NCBI GenBank assembly: GCA_964409775.1
Contig: CAYPEI010000014.1
Span: 31,315 to 95,314 of the forward strand
DNA: 64,000 nt
Origin: JAHBXL01 sp964409775
GTDB lineage: Bacteria > Planctomycetota > Phycisphaerae > Phycisphaerales > UBA1924
Direction of reading: 5' to 3'
In this document: positions 1 to 8,247 of the stretch, piece after piece
How positions within the stretch are numbered: the first letter of the stretch is position 1
Layout of the letters: the number at the start of each line of letters is the position of its first letter
Position numbers and translations under genes: made by a program
Notes under the pieces: model-generated
Databases searched by the model: none
What the model was told of the DNA's origin: nothing
Seen by the model: the letters and a program-made list of their open reading frames with translations, nothing else

Positions 1-638
1 TGCACATCCCGATCTCCACGGCCGCGCTGGCGTTCGGGGACCGGGTGATCCGGCGGACGAGCGGCAACTTCTCGAGTTCGGAGGTGGAGGTCAGCGAGTT
101 GTACCTCGTCGCGCCGACACGGGAGGATGTCTCGGCGTACGCGGAGTCGGCGCGGCGGATCATGGAGGTCCGGCATCCGGGGATGATCGATGTCGGGATC
201 GTGGTGCCGTACGAACTGCTCGCCGAGGCACGGCGCGAGGCGCTGACATGGCAGGCGGTGCTGGGGGCGATCGCGGGCATCTCGCTGCTGGTCGGCGGGA
301 TCGGGATCATGAACATCATGCTCGCGAACGTGACCGAGCGGACACGGGAGATCGGTATCCGCCGGGCCCTGGGCGCGACGCGCCGGGCGATCACGCTGCA
401 GTTCCTGGTCGAGTGCAGCGTGCTGAGCGTGCTGGGCGGCATGCTGGGCGTGGCGCTGGGCGTGGGCGGCAGCCTCGGGATCGGGGCGGTGCCCATGCTG
501 AACATGCCGACCTACCTGACGGCGTGGTCGATCCTGCTGTCGTTCCTGGTCGCGGCGTTCACGGGCGTGGTGTTCGGGCTGTATCCCGCGGTGCAGGCGA
601 GCCGGCAGGACCCGATCGTCGCGCTGCGGCATGACTGA
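1..638 (+). CDS. MacB-type ABC transporter permease, C-terminal part
   Basis: This is the 3' end of a gene that enters from the left edge; the open frame begins at base 3. The visible stretch of about 211 residues ends a MacB/FtsX-type permease. It has the end of a periplasmic domain, then a first helix containing GGIGIMNIMLA, the conserved cytoplasmic turn TERTREIGIRRALGAT, a second helix, and a last helix ending in FGLYPAVQASRQDPIVALR. These are standard landmarks of MacB-family permeases, which work with an ABC ATPase and a periplasmic adaptor to move lipoproteins, peptides or drugs out of the inner membrane. Partner genes would lie upstream, outside the window. The substrate cannot be told. 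The family call is firm; MacB versus a LolC-like paralogue is less certain. Confidence 0.88.
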   Translation, partial: HIPISTAALAFGDRVIRRTSGNFSSSEVEVSELYLVAPTREDVSAYAESARRIMEVRHPGMIDVGIVVPYELLAEARREALTWQAVLGAIAGISLLVGGIGIMNIMLANVTERTREIGIRRALGATRRAITLQFLVECSVLSVLGGMLGVALGVGGSLGIGAVPMLNMPTYLTAWSILLSFLVAAFTGVVFGLYPAVQASRQDPIVALRHD

Positions 639-657
639 GCGCGGGCTGCGCGGAAAA

Positions 658-681
658 AAGGCCCGGCGTCTGCCGGGCCTT
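658..681 (-). terminator. Rho-independent terminator of infC
   Basis: Ten-base perfect arms (658-667 and 672-681) enclose a four-base loop. An A-run at 653-659 on the plus strand becomes a U-tract just after the hairpin when read on the minus strand. That orientation makes it the terminator of infC, which ends 28 bases upstream in its own direction. No T-run follows on the plus side, so it should not act as a strong terminator for the permease gene. Confidence 0.85.
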
Positions 682-709
682 GAGGGTCGCGCGAAGCGTG
701 AACACTGGT

Positions 710-1450
<741 letters not shown>

Positions 1451-1458
1451 GGTCGGGA

Positions 1459-1465
1459 CTCCTTA
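1459..1465 (-). promoter_or_regulatory. Shine-Dalgarno that fixes the infC AUC start
   Basis: The mRNA reads UAAGGAG, a seven-base match to the 16S anti-Shine-Dalgarno, eight bases before the AUC at 1450-1448. Its first three bases are also the in-frame UAA that closes the upstream frame, so initiation cannot occur further upstream. The strength of this site is what would be expected to compensate for a weak start codon. Confidence 0.85.
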
Positions 1466-1745
1466 GAAGTCAACGGTCTGCCGGTGCTGCGGGACGATCC
1501 GCGGCGTCGGTGCGGGACAACTTTCACTCGGTGAGTTGCGGGAAGGCCGGGATGTGCGATTCGAGGGCGTCATGAGACGCGACCACGAAGGCACGGTCCT
1601 GCGGTGGGGTTGCGTGACCAGAGGCGATTCATCAGCGGAGCATGCCCCTTGGGGGGGATTCGAACTCAACACCGGCTGGGCCGCACGGCCCGGCTCGGAC
1701 TTCCGGCATAAGGCTAACCCATGGCGACGGTTCGGGCAAGCCCGT

Positions 1746-3122
1746 TCAGGCCTGCCATGCGAGCAGGATGACGTTGAAGACGACGCTGATGACCAGCAGG
1801 ACGACCATGATGACGAAGAGGTTCATGGGCACCCGGCGGCCCTCGGTGGCGGCGGACTGGTCGACCGCCATGAGGCCGGCGGCCTGGGACTCGGCCTGGG
1901 CGAGGCTGGCCATGTCGAGGGCGGCCATGTCTCGGTGGGCGATGGGGGGCGTTTCGCCCTTGCGGACGGCGCGGAGGTCGGCCAGCAGATCGGCGCACGA
2001 CTGGTAGCGTTCCTTGGGGTTCTTGGCCATCATCATTTCGATGACCTCGGAGATGCCCGCGGAGAGTTTGGGGTTGACGTGGTCGGGGGCGTTGAGGGGC
2101 TGCTTGAGGTGGGCGTGCATGACCGCCGACGGGTTCTTGCCGTCGAAGGGGACGGCCCCGGTGACCATGTGGTAGAGGGTTGCGCCGAGCGAGTAGATGT
2201 CGGTGGGGGGGCCGATCTTGATCTCGCCGCGGATCTGCTCGGGGGAGATGTAGTAGGGGGTTCCGAAGGCCTTTCCCTGCTCGGCCTCGGCGGCTTCCTT
2301 GTCGGAGATGCCGCGGGCGAGGCCCATGTCCGCGAGTTTGGCGACGCCCTCCTTGGTGAGCATGATGTTCTTGGGCTTGACGTCGCGGTGGATGAGGCCC
2401 TTCTGGTGGGCGTGGTGGAGGGCCTCGGCGATCTGGATGATGATGTCGACGGCCTCGGCCTCGGGGCAGCGCTTGTGCTTGACGATGTCGTCGTAGACGG
2501 TGCGGCCCTCGACGTACTCCATCACGAAGTAGTGGTACTCGCCGGCCTGGCCGACGTCGTAGGCCTGGACGATGTTGGGATGATTGAGGAGCGCGGCGGC
2601 GCGGCCCTCGGCGTAGAACCGTTCGATGAACTGGGTGCTGGTGGTGAACTTGCGCGGCAGGACCTTGATGGCCACGAGCCGGTCGAGGGAGAGTTGGCGG
2701 GCCTTGAAGACCGTGGCCATGGCGCCCTGGCCGAGTTTGCCGAGGATCTTGTAGCCGGGGATCTGCTGGCCGGAACTCTCGGCCTCGGCCTGGGCGCGGA
2801 GGCGCTCGAGTTGGCGCGTGGTGATGTAGTCGTTCTGAACGAGGAGGTGGGAGAGGGAGCGCTGGTTGCCCTCGGTCGCGACGGTGCGGGCCTGCTCCAT
2901 GCAGTGCTGCACCTCCTCGGAGGTGGCGAGGCCCTGGTCGACGACGATGCGGCCGATGATGGTGTCGATGTTGGTCCCGCCCTTGGTCTTGCGGGAGTTG
3001 CCACCGGAGGAGCCGCCGGAGATGCCTGTCTCGTGCGAGCCGTCGCGCGCGGCCTCCGCGGCCGCCTTGGCGTCCATGGGCGCGGTCTCGGAGAGGTCGG
3101 TGCTTGGTCGTTCCTTTGCCAT
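1746..3122 (-). CDS. Membrane-anchored Ser/Thr protein kinase
   Basis: A 458-residue Hanks-type kinase. Residues 1-50 are low-complexity. Residues 52-115 hold two short helical modules (TIIGRIVVDQGLATSEEVQ and SLSHLLVQNDYITTRQLE) that resemble MshEN/GspE N-terminal motifs. The kinase domain runs from about 123 to 390, with glycine loop GQGAMATVF (131-139), lysine AIKVL (K153), catalytic loop HRDVKPKN (D247) and DMG at 265-267 instead of DFG. The metal-binding Asp is kept, so it should be active. A single hydrophobic helix at about 433-455 ends the protein, so the kinase is cytoplasmic with almost nothing outside the membrane. No clear Shine-Dalgarno is seen before this ATG. It stands alone, upstream of and parallel to infC. 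Substrates cannot be inferred. Confidence 0.9.
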   Translation of the reverse strand: MAKERPSTDLSETAPMDAKAAAEAARDGSHETGISGGSSGGNSRKTKGGTNIDTIIGRIVVDQGLATSEEVQHCMEQARTVATEGNQRSLSHLLVQNDYITTRQLERLRAQAEAESSGQQIPGYKILGKLGQGAMATVFKARQLSLDRLVAIKVLPRKFTTSTQFIERFYAEGRAAALLNHPNIVQAYDVGQAGEYHYFVMEYVEGRTVYDDIVKHKRCPEAEAVDIIIQIAEALHHAHQKGLIHRDVKPKNIMLTKEGVAKLADMGLARGISDKEAAEAEQGKAFGTPYYISPEQIRGEIKIGPPTDIYSLGATLYHMVTGAVPFDGKNPSAVMHAHLKQPLNAPDHVNPKLSAGISEVIEMMMAKNPKERYQSCADLLADLRAVRKGETPPIAHRDMAALDMASLAQAESQAAGLMAVDQSAATEGRRVPMNLFVIMVVLLVISVVFNVILLAWQA

Positions 3123-3465
3123 GCGTCGAGAGCGGTCGGCCGCCCGTCAAGGGTGCCGACAGAAGGGGCGGGGTCAAGGGTATGTGAACAAAGCCTGTGG
3201 AGCGATAACTCGTTGTGCGAAGAACGGATGAGCGTGCGGGCGGGCGGCGGGTGCGATCGGGGGACCGCGACGCCTGCCCCATGAGTGTACGTTCGGGAAT
3301 GGTGCGTTGTTTCGGAGTTGTTCGGCGGTGACTCGGTCAGGTCGCAGGCGGAGACGCGTGCGCGGCGTGCGCAGAGGAGTGCCGGCGGTGGTTGTGCGGG
3401 ATGGTGCGAACCACTGAAGCGTTACGCGGAGGGCGCGGAGTCTGGACAAGGGAGCGGAGGGCGTT
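3123..3465. other. Intergenic region upstream of the kinase
   Basis: 343 bases without a supported gene. A short stretch at about 3419-3442 (gcgttacgcggagggcgcgg) resembles a worn copy of the reiterated repeats seen elsewhere in this window. I see no convincing hairpin terminator, promoter or RNA gene. Confidence 0.5.
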
Positions 3466-4452
3466 TTATCCGGACTGCGTGTGAGACCGTCTTCTGTGCA
3501 CGGATGGGACGCGCTGGTCGCCTGGGTGCGAGGAGGGATCGCGCGGGGAGGTGATGACGGGTGATCGGTCTCGTTGGGCGGTCGCACTGGCAACGGAGGG
3601 ATGTGAATCAACGACGAGGTGCGCGGAGGGCGGGATTGAGGGCGAGGTGGGAGCGGCGGGCGGTTCGGTGGGCGTGGGCGATGGGGCGAGAGGCTCAACG
3701 CGTGGCGGGGAGTCATCCGAGTCGTCGGTGCAGGTCGGAGCGTCGTGGTGGGACGGGGGTTCGGGCGGTGGTTTGGGCGCGGAGCGATGCGTCGTTGCCG
3801 GCGCGTGGGCCGGCGCGCGGGCGCGGAGGACGGGGTGGGCGGCGTACTTGAGTTCGAGTTCATCGAAGCGGTCGAGGCGGCGCTCTTCGTGGGCGACGAG
3901 GGTGAGGAGGCGGGCCGCGGCGATGTTGGAGGCGCGGGTGGGGTTGCCGTCGTCGCCGCGGAGGTTGACGGTGATGTGGAGGTTGCGGATGGCGTCGTGC
4001 TTGATCTCGGCGAGACCGGCCTCGATGCAGGCGCGGTTGTGGTAGTAGTCGACGGCGTTGTCGTCGTCGGATGGGGATGATGGGGCGGGTTCGGTGCGCT
4101 CATGCGGGTCGGAGGATGGAGGGTGCGCGGCGGCGGTCGCGCTGAACGGCTTTTGTGCGCGCAGGGTCGCTGGTTGTGGGTGTGTGGATTTGGTTGCGCG
4201 CGGGGTGTCTGGCGACGCGACGGGCTTTTCTGCGCGCAGAGTCGCTTGTTCAAGGTGTGCGGATTAGGTCGCGTGCGGGGTGTCTGGCGAAGCGGCGGGC
4301 TTTTCTGCGCGCAGGGTCGCTGGTTCAAGGTGTGTGGATTCGGTCGCGCGCGGAGTGTCTGGCGAAGCGGCGAGTTTTTCTGCGCGCAGAGTCGCTTGTT
4401 CAAGGTGTGCGGATTCGGTCGCGCGGGTGGAGTCGAGTGAGACGGTGAGCAT
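3466..4452 (-). pseudogene. Repeat-containing gene interrupted by a TAA
   Basis: From an ATG at 4452, with AAGGGGGAC eight or so bases upstream, the frame codes for tandem 25-residue repeats (ATESAHLEQATLRAEK-like). It hits TAA at 4264-4266, where the sister repeats have GAA. Past that stop the same frame runs open to TAA at 3466-3468. It gives more repeat, a proline-rich linker, a well-formed domain (DDNAVDYYHNRACIEAGLAE, ITVNLRGDDGNPTRASNIAA, LVAHEERRLDRFDELELKY) and a long Pro/Ser-rich tail. No ATG, GTG or TTG occurs in frame after the stop, so the domain cannot be made by ordinary internal initiation. It is therefore either a nonsense-mutated gene, a read-through case or a sequencing error. 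I do not recognise the domain. A candidate promoter lies upstream at 4558-4586. Confidence 0.6.
4142..4440 (-). repeat. 75-bp in-frame tandem repeat
   Basis: Three full 75-bp units (4336-4410, 4261-4335, 4186-4260), flanked by partial units at 4411-4440 and 4142-4185. The period is exactly 25 codons, so copy-number change would keep the frame of the interrupted gene. Unit 4261-4335 carries the GAA-to-TAA change that ends translation. Differences among units are few and scattered, which suggests fairly recent duplication. Confidence 0.85.
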
Positions 4453-4557
4453 GGCGCAGTCCCCCTTTGTGTGAGTGCGTGCGTGTGTGTGTCCCCGGCC
4501 CGTGCCTGTTCTCCGGCGGCGATGGTGGTGGCGCGGGAGTCGAGGCGGAATGCGGGC

Positions 4558-4586
4558 AGTGTACTCGAAGGATGGGGTACTTGCAA
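4558..4586 (-). promoter_or_regulatory. Candidate sigma-70 promoter for the interrupted gene
   Basis: On the minus strand a -35-like TTGCAA (4581-4586) is separated by 17 bases from a -10-like TACACT (4558-4563), in a locally AT-richer patch. The start codon of the interrupted gene is about 100 bases downstream. Spacing is ideal and each box matches consensus at four positions; it is a pattern match only. Confidence 0.45.
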
Positions 4587-4736
4587 GGTGTTTGTTTGGG
4601 TTGTAAACAGACGGGGATGGGCGCGGCGCGAGCGATTGGAGTCTGGGTTGAAGCGGCGATGGGGAGGGGCTTCCGGCCGCCAGAGTGATGGTGGGAAGTG
4701 GGGGCGGTGCAATTGGCGGGAGGTTGCGCGCTGTGC

Positions 4737-5681
4737 GCGGGCGGGTGATCATCGCGGGTCGCTGTGCAAAGGGGCTTCGCCCCCTTGCGACCCCCAAAGG
4801 CAAGAAGACCGGAACGCTGTCCACGGGTTGCGCATCGCTGCGCGATGCTCCACCCGTGGCAACCAACCTGCGCCCCTGCGGGGCTGAAGAGCGCGGATGG
4901 AACAGGACGGAACGCGAATGAAGGCAACGCCCTCCCTCACGGTCGGGCTGCTTATTGAAACCGTTCGCAGTGCCATCGTGCGCGAGTCGGTGCGAGATGC
5001 TCTGCGCGATGTGTCCACCCCCCGGCCCCCTCTCATGGGATGGGAGGGGGAGAGAGAACCGGGAGAACCGGGGATGCTGTCCACGGGTTGCGCATCGCTC
5101 CGCGATGCTCCACCAGTGGCTACATTCCGTCGCCCCTGCGGGGCTGAAGAGCAAGGATGAATGCGGGTAGGCAGATCTGAGTTCCTCGGGAGTGCTCACG
5201 GGTTCTGCATCACTGCGCGATGTTCCACCCGTGGCAACCAACCTGCGCCCCTGCGGGGCTGAAGAGCACGCGCGGGCGGGTGATCAGCGCGGGTCGCTGT
5301 GCAAATGGGCTTCGCCCCTTTGCGATCCCCAAGGGCGAGAAGTCCGGAACGCTTTCCACGGGTTGCGCATCGCTGCGCGATGCTCCACCCGTGGCAACCA
5401 ACCTGTGCCCCTGCGGGGCTGAAGAGCACGCTGGCGGGTGATCAGCGCGGGTCGCTGTGCAAAGGGGCTTCGCCCCCTTGCGACCCCCAGAGGCGAGAAG
5501 ACCGGCTTTCCACGGGTTGCGCTCGTCACCTTCGGTGACTCGCTCCACCGGTGGCTACATTCCGTCGCCCCTGCGGGGCGTTCAAGGCAGCAGAGATTGA
5601 TCAGGTGCCTGCAGGTCGGACATCGCTGCGAGATGCTTACCCGTGGCAACGCTCGTGCGCCCCTGCGGGGCTGAAGAGCGC
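4737..5681. repeat. Array of six three-hairpin intergenic repeats
   Basis: Six related copies lie at about 4737-4900, 5066-5155, 5196-5268, 5272-5429, 5432-5585 and 5612-5680. A full copy has three modules in fixed order. The first is an AAGGGGC-TTC-GCCCCTT hairpin. The second is a long stem whose outer arms are CCACGGG and CCCGTGG and whose inner arms are GCATCGC and GCGATGC. The third is a GCCCC-TGC-GGGGC hairpin, usually followed by TGAAGAGC. In the fifth copy the inner stem is replaced by GTCACC-TTC-GGTGAC, a different sequence that still pairs perfectly. Copies 2, 3 and 6 lack the first module. The frames across the array look like by-products of the repeat, and I annotate no gene in 4453-5753. 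Confidence 0.85.
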
Positions 5682-5753
5682 GGAACCCACTTCAAAGCAC
5701 GTGGGATCCGTGGCACGGCAGGGCAAAGAGATCAGATGCGCCGCGTGCCGCGA

Positions 5754-6437
5754 TCAGTCGAGGGCCTTTCGGCCCATAGGCATTTCGAAGCGCTGGGCGG
5801 GGCTGCTGGTGCGGACGTAGCCGGTGCCGCCCATGCGGCCGATGGCGCGGAGTTGGTCGGGATCGATGTGGAAGCGGTCGTTGACGAGGCCGTCGGCGGC
5901 GTGGATGTGGACGATGCGGCCGATGACGATGTTGCCGCCGCCGGGCGCTCCGGGCGCGAGGCGGATGATCCGCATCGCGGTGCACTCGAAACTCAGCAGG
6001 CTCTCGGCGACGCGCGGCGGCTTCACGAGGACCGACGGCGCGGGGGTCAGCCCCGACAGTTCGAACTCGCTCTGGCCGTAGGGGAGGGGCTCGGCGCACG
6101 CGGCCATCCGGCGCTCGAACGACTCGCTGACCATGTTCACGACGAACTCGCCGCCCGCCCCCGCTCCCCCGGTTTCCCCCGTGCTGTCGGCGGCTTGCGG
6201 GGATGCGTCCAAGATGTTGCGGAGCGTGTCCTTGATGGAGCCGTCGGGGTTGTTGGCGGGGCAGAAGAGCAGGGACATGGGCTCGGACGAGATGCCGTTG
6301 AAGAACGAGAAGGGCGCGAGGTTGAGCGCGCCGGAGGTTGAGATGGTGGAGACGAAGGCGATGGGGCGCGGGACGATGCCGCCGATGAGGAACTTGTAGC
6401 GGTCGGGCTGGGAGAGAGAGGCGGGGTCGAGGTGCAT
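5754..6437 (-). CDS. Flavin reductase-like FMN-binding split-barrel protein
   Basis: A 227-residue protein of the flavin reductase-like/DIM6-NTAB type. The N-terminus carries the family signature around PRPIAFVSTISTSGALNLAP, followed by FSFFNGISSEPMSLLF. These segments build the FMN-binding split beta-barrel. Members bind FMN and either reduce flavin with NAD(P)H or act as uncharacterised flavoproteins. A Gly/Ala-rich segment near residues 85-95 (ETGGAGAGGEF) looks like a loop extension. The gene stands alone on the minus strand, between the repeat array and a divergent dioxygenase gene. The partner oxygenase or substrate cannot be deduced. Confidence 0.85.
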   Translation of the reverse strand: MHLDPASLSQPDRYKFLIGGIVPRPIAFVSTISTSGALNLAPFSFFNGISSEPMSLLFCPANNPDGSIKDTLRNILDASPQAADSTGETGGAGAGGEFVVNMVSESFERRMAACAEPLPYGQSEFELSGLTPAPSVLVKPPRVAESLLSFECTAMRIIRLAPGAPGGGNIVIGRIVHIHAADGLVNDRFHIDPDQLRAIGRMGGTGYVRTSSPAQRFEMPMGRKALD

Positions 6438-6493
6438 GGGGAAGCGTACTGGGGATGTGGGATGTGGAAACGCGACGGCAAGAAGATCTCAAG

Positions 6494-6535
6494 GCGGTAC
6501 ACAGAGGTCACTGAGAAGGCGCAGAGTTCACAGAG
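6494..6535. repeat. Dispersed short repeat (cacagagg type)
   Basis: A purine-rich run of near-repeating words (cacagaggtcactgagaagg, then cgcagagttcacagagg) lies between the flavin reductase and dioxygenase genes. Runs of this wording recur between genes in several environmental bacterial groups, from general knowledge. It has no coding look and differs in composition from the GC-rich genes around it. Confidence 0.55.
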
Positions 6536-6608
6536 GGAAGCGGGAGAGCGAGAGCGGGGAGCGAACGCGTTGTATCGGATTGGGGTTTGGAATCAGTATA
6601 ATTCAAGG

Positions 6609-7346
6609 ATGTTTAGTGACGTTGATTCTGAGCTTCGGGCGAGGGGCGTTGTCGTCGTTCGTGGATTGGTCGATGGCGACTGGATGGCGCAGGCACGGCC
6701 GCTCGTCGACAGAGTCCTTGGGTTGCCAGACCGATCAAAGGCGGGAGTTCGTGGCGTGCTTGCAAAGGAGCCGCGGCTGGTCGAGTTGGTGCGAGTGAAA
6801 TCGATTGCCGAGCTGATCCAAGCGCTTTGCGGCGAGGGTGCGGCGGTGGTTCGGGCGATCGTGTTTGACAAATCGCCCGACGCGAACTGGGCGGTGCCGT
6901 GGCATCAGGACGCGACGATCGCGGTGCGCGAACGGGTTGAGGTGGCCGGCTTCGGGCCGTGGGCGGTCAAAGCGGGCGCGCACCACTGCCAGCCGCCACG
7001 GGAGATTCTCGATCAGATCGTGACGCTGCGGGTTCATCTCGATGATTGCGGGACTGACAACGGTCCGCTGCGGGTCGTGCCGGGGTCGCATCGTGCAGGG
7101 TTGGTGAGCGATGCGGAGGTCGATCGGATCGCGGCGACGGGTCCGGTGATTGAGTGCACGGTCAAGGCCGGGGATGCGGTGGTGATGTATCCGCACCTGG
7201 TGCACAGTTCGGCGCGGGCGAGTGTGAACGCGCGGCGGCGAGTGCTGCATCTGGATTGCACGAGTGTCGAACTACCGGGTGGATTGCGGTGGGAGGAGTC
7301 GTGCGCTGTGAATCCTGAGACAGCGAATCGATCGCGTTGCGAATGA
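6609..7346 (+). CDS. PhyH-family Fe(II)/2-oxoglutarate dioxygenase
   Basis: A 245-residue protein of the phytanoyl-CoA dioxygenase type. The double-stranded beta-helix metal site is visible: PWHQDATI supplies the HxD pair, and MYPHLVHSSARAS near the C-terminus supplies the distal His, with an Arg placed to hold 2-oxoglutarate. GPLRVVPGSHRAG is a common PhyH-family segment. Such enzymes hydroxylate small molecules using O2 and 2-oxoglutarate; the substrate here is unknown. The ATG at 6609 is chosen because the frame upstream runs through the dispersed repeat; AAGG just before it is a weak, close Shine-Dalgarno. The last 185 bases overlap, on the opposite strand, the end of the convergent protease gene. 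Confidence 0.8.
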   Translation: MFSDVDSELRARGVVVVRGLVDGDWMAQARPLVDRVLGLPDRSKAGVRGVLAKEPRLVELVRVKSIAELIQALCGEGAAVVRAIVFDKSPDANWAVPWHQDATIAVRERVEVAGFGPWAVKAGAHHCQPPREILDQIVTLRVHLDDCGTDNGPLRVVPGSHRAGLVSDAEVDRIAATGPVIECTVKAGDAVVMYPHLVHSSARASVNARRRVLHLDCTSVELPGGLRWEESCAVNPETANRSRCE

Positions 7347-8127
7347 CCTCGATCGGCAGCCGGCGGAACATCATCTCGCTGCTGGTGCGGATGCCGAGGA
7401 ACTCGTAGCCGATCGCGCCGATGTAGATGCCCACGAGTCTGGGCGGATCGCCGGGTGAGTCGACGAAGACGGGGCTGCCGGAAGCGCCGAGATGGCCGGC
7501 GCCGTGTTCGACGCCGCGGCCGAAGTAGCGATGGTCGCTGGATCGTGAGTCGGCGGGTCCGGGGATGATCGAGGAAGCGGCGAGGAGGGCGCGGCGGTCG
7601 GCGCGGCGTGCGGGGTCGAGCCCGCCATCGGCGAACGGGAATCCGGCGACGATCACGGTGTCGCCGAGGGCCGGGCGGGTGTCGTCGAGCACGGCGGCGG
7701 GCAGTGCGTCGAGCGTTGTGAACGGAGCGCTGAGGATGAGCAGCGCCCAGTCATCGTCTTCGTGGCCGGGGACCGCCCAGTCGCGGAGGGGACGGGTGGG
7801 CTGGTGGTCGTCCGCGGTGGGAGCGGGTGCGGGGAGGACGTTGAGGATGCGGACGACTTCCGGGGCTGCGCCGGGGGAGGTGAAGGCGGTGACGGAGGAT
7901 GCATCGACGGGGACAATGTGTCCGGCGGTGAGGATGATGCGGGGATGGACGAGGATGCCGGAACCATGGCCGCGGGCGCCGGGGGAAGTAACTTCGATCG
8001 CCAGGGGCGTTCCGGCGCGGCGTGAAAAGTCAGCGAGCGCGGCGGGGGGTGCGCCCTGAGGCGTTGAGGACGCCGCGCACGCGGTGAGCAGGAGTGCCGA
8101 GGAGATGCAGAGCAGGGCACGGAGCAT
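7162..8127 (-). CDS. Trypsin-like serine protease, probable lipoprotein
   Basis: A 321-residue secreted protein. The N-terminus is a lipoprotein signal (LLLTACAASS), so it is probably anchored to a periplasm-facing membrane. The chymotrypsin-fold triad is recognisable: His in ILTAGHIV, Asp in DDDWALLIL and Ser in GASGSPVF. The fold seems complete by about residue 260. The remaining 60 residues are Pro/Ala/His-rich, are encoded opposite the end of the dioxygenase gene, and may simply be run-on until a stop. No PDZ domain is present, so it is unlike DegP/HtrA. Substrate unknown. Confidence 0.75.
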   Translation of the reverse strand: MLRALLCISSALLLTACAASSTPQGAPPAALADFSRRAGTPLAIEVTSPGARGHGSGILVHPRIILTAGHIVPVDASSVTAFTSPGAAPEVVRILNVLPAPAPTADDHQPTRPLRDWAVPGHEDDDWALLILSAPFTTLDALPAAVLDDTRPALGDTVIVAGFPFADGGLDPARRADRRALLAASSIIPGPADSRSSDHRYFGRGVEHGAGHLGASGSPVFVDSPGDPPRLVGIYIGAIGYEFLGIRTSSEMMFRRLPIEVIRNAIDSLSQDSQRTTPPTAIHPVVRHSCNPDAALAAARSHSPAPNCAPGADTSPPHPRP

Positions 8128-8247
8128 GTCGTGTCTGGGGGGGCTGCGGGAAGGTGGAGTCTACCGAGCGGAGGCGGTTCACTTGCGGCGGGTGTGTGTC
8201 GGCACGCGGGGGCGGGTGTTGCGAGGCGGAGTCGATAGGATTCGAGC

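Noticed and set aside
1645..1720. A T-loop-like gttcgaatc on the minus strand, suggesting a tRNA or tmRNA end
   Set aside because: The bases on either side do not form a T-stem (ttgag against ccccc), no matching acceptor arm is found about 70 bases upstream, and there is no clear anticodon arm.
3745..4080. Plus-strand frame coding for a Val/Gly/Glu-rich peptide
   Set aside because: It is the antisense of the more protein-like minus-strand domain at 3840-4060.
4749..5649. Several overlapping frames of 60-120 codons on both strands
   Set aside because: All are translations of the palindromic repeat array, repeating the same peptide fragments in different frames.
4737..5681. CRISPR array
   Set aside because: The repeats are long, unequal and multi-hairpin, with no regular spacer size and no cas genes in the window.
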